A stretch of DNA of 64,000 nt from Kofleriaceae bacterium (GTDB taxonomy: Bacteria > Myxococcota_A > Polyangia > Haliangiales > Haliangiaceae), in assembly GCA_024762925.1 (NCBI GenBank), contig JANTGM010000002.1, forward strand, positions 97,566 to 161,565, written 5' to 3'. Below the pieces are notes generated by a model, which searched no databases, was not told the DNA's origin, and worked only from the letters and a program-made list of their open reading frames with translations. How positions within the stretch are numbered: position 1 is the first letter of the stretch; each line of letters begins with the position of its first letter. A program made the position numbers and the translations under genes. Below, one piece after another: positions 62,844-64,000 of this stretch.

Positions 62844-63872
62844 GTGTCTCGCTCAAAGGACATAGCCGAAGCGGCGCAACGACGACAACCGCGAAAGAGC
62901 GATGTCATCATTGGCAATTCACCCTGGATCAAGGAGCTCTTTGAACGCATCGATATGATTGCGCCGAGCGAGATTGCGGTTGCGATTAGTGGAGAAAGCG
63001 GCACGGGGAAGGAGTTGGTCGCGCGCACGATTCACAATCTTTCTAAGCGCCGCAACGCACCTTTTGTCGTCGTAAATTGTGCCGCCCTCACAGAGAGCCT
63101 ACTTGAGGACGAACTCTTCGGACACGTGCGCGGTGCCTTTACCGATGCGAACCGCGATCGTCCTGGGCTCTTCTCCGAAGCGGACGGTGGCACGCTCTTT
63201 CTCGACGAGGTTGGTGAGATGAGCGTGGGTCTCCAAGCTAAGCTTCTGCGCGTTCTACAAGAGCAGGAGTTTCGACGTGTGGGCGCCGATGAGAACACGA
63301 AGACCGACATACGCCTCATAACTGCGACAAACCGTGACCTGCAAGAAGAGGTGAGTCAAGGACGCTTTCGCGAGGATCTCTACTACCGAATCAACGTCTT
63401 TCCGCTCCCACTAGTGCCACTGCGTGCACGGCCCGATGATATACCCCTATTGGCCCAGCACTTTCTTATGAAACACCGGGCCAAAGTTGGGCGAAACGTC
63501 ATCGGTTTTACTCCTGGAGCATTAGAAAAACTCTCAAAATGGGCCTTTCCGGGAAATATCCGTGAATTGGAAAATCGCGTTCATCAAGCGCTAGTGCTCG
63601 TGACCGACGAATACGTTCAGGCCCAAGACCTGGTGCTTAGCCCAGGACAGCAGTTTGGGGAGGGGCTCATTGACATTGCCCGGCCATTTCGAGAATTGAA
63701 ACGCGAGCAGGTCGATCGATTCGAGAGGAATTACACTCGAAAGCTTCTGCGTGCTCATGATGGCAACGTGGCTGCCGCGGCGCGACAGGCTGGCATGGAT
63801 CGCAAGAATCTCTGGGCCATGGCAAAGCGTCACGCTGTCAACATCGACGACTACCGCAAAGACAAGTCGTGA
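62844..63872 (+). CDS. Sigma-54-dependent transcriptional activator without receiver domain, GAFTDA variant
   Basis: GTG at 62844, 4 bases after batE, gives 342 residues; the frame is open back to 62751 inside batE, so the start is uncertain. The AAA+ domain has Walker A GESGTGKE, Walker B GGTLFLDEVGEM and sensor region ITATNRDLQEEV. The sigma-54-contact loop at residues 97-102 reads GAFTDA instead of GAFTGA. A Fis-type helix-turn-helix ends it (GNVAAAARQAGMDRKNLW). The N-terminal sensory part is only about 20 residues, so activity may be set by level or by partners. The stop is followed by inverted repeat copy D. Confidence 0.9.
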   Translation: MSRSKDIAEAAQRRQPRKSDVIIGNSPWIKELFERIDMIAPSEIAVAISGESGTGKELVARTIHNLSKRRNAPFVVVNCAALTESLLEDELFGHVRGAFTDANRDRPGLFSEADGGTLFLDEVGEMSVGLQAKLLRVLQEQEFRRVGADENTKTDIRLITATNRDLQEEVSQGRFREDLYYRINVFPLPLVPLRARPDDIPLLAQHFLMKHRAKVGRNVIGFTPGALEKLSKWAFPGNIRELENRVHQALVLVTDEYVQAQDLVLSPGQQFGEGLIDIARPFRELKREQVDRFERNYTRKLLRAHDGNVAAAARQAGMDRKNLWAMAKRHAVNIDDYRKDKS

Positions 63873-63873
63873 T

Positions 63874-64000
63874 GGATCGCGCACTCGTGCACGATTCATG
63901 AATATAGAACGCGCTCACTGGTCTTCTCGCCCGCTGGAGAGACTGGCTCAGCCAGTCTTCTTCGTTGTTCCTCGGTCGCTTGCCCCAGCAAACTCCCTCT
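63874..64000 (-). repeat. Dispersed inverted-repeat element, copy D (inverted, cut by window edge)
   Basis: Read on the minus strand this is the same core as copies A and B (GGGAGTTTGCTGGGGCAAGC, then GACTGGCTGAGCCAGTC) followed by GAGCGCGTT, TTCATGAATCGTGCAC and GTGCGCGATCCAT. It starts on the stop codon of the sigma-54 activator gene. Its left end lies outside the window. Copies B and D are about 3.9 kb apart in opposite orientation, flanking batD, batE and the activator gene. Confidence 0.85.

Overview
The window reads as chromosomal DNA of a Gram-negative, aerobically respiring bacterium from the myxobacterial (Myxococcota / Bradymonadota-like) part of the former Deltaproteobacteria. This placement is inferred from gene content: an MXAN_0976/0977-type 'metallo-mystery pair', a myxobacterial style of secreted lipoproteins, a TonB-ExbB-ExbD-ExbD set with a carboxypeptidase-regulatory-like TonB-dependent receptor, a complete Bat-type MoxR/VWA operon, and a dnaG-rpoD pair. 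No rRNA, CRISPR array, prophage or transposase gene was seen.

Layout: 1-10100 holds the 3' end of an mbnP-like gene with mbnH, an Old Yellow Enzyme homologue, a convergent pair for polysaccharide and peptide degradation (heparinase II/III-like lipoprotein plus S9 peptidase), a beta-propeller-like lipoprotein, a lysophospholipid acyltransferase and a small HEAT-like lipoprotein. 10187-20799 is a respiratory complex I operon with a good promoter, containing only nuoE, F, J, K, L, M and N, followed by malQ; nuoA-D, G, H and I are not here. Its NuoL carries an extra C-terminal PKD-like domain and its NuoJ has two additions. A 7Fe ferredoxin follows.

21445-25176 contains a group-2 sigma factor divergent from a DksA/TraR-type regulator, then typA/bipA. 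25361-27885 has a GtrA-glycosyltransferase pair facing a tRNA(CAT) - zinc-ribbon - rnpB array. 28805-35169 is a minus-strand block: dnaG-rpoD, a tiny membrane protein, a GspE-N-terminal-like protein and fbaB. 35315-39044 has a CPBP protease, a HAD phosphatase, nadC, birA and a membrane-anchored protein.

39284-48647 is an envelope energy-transduction cluster: TPR lipoprotein, TonB, ExbB, two ExbD, an Ig-like (Big_5) lipoprotein and a TonB-dependent receptor. 48746-52819 holds a PcrA/UvrD helicase, an HtrA-like lipoprotein protease and a DUF1844 protein. 52904-63872 is a long co-oriented run: citrate synthase, MoxR, DUF58, a BatD-like/DUF4381-like protein, two VWA proteins, a TPR protein, BatD, BatE and a sigma-54 activator.

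The most unusual feature is a family of short (about 140-170 bp) inverted-repeat-bounded elements at 28495, 59896, 60055 and (inverted) 63874. They abut stop or start codons, share a near-identical core and have CTAG at some ends; two of them fill the gap inside the Bat operon and one supplies the candidate start codons of batD. I could not link them to a named repeat family.
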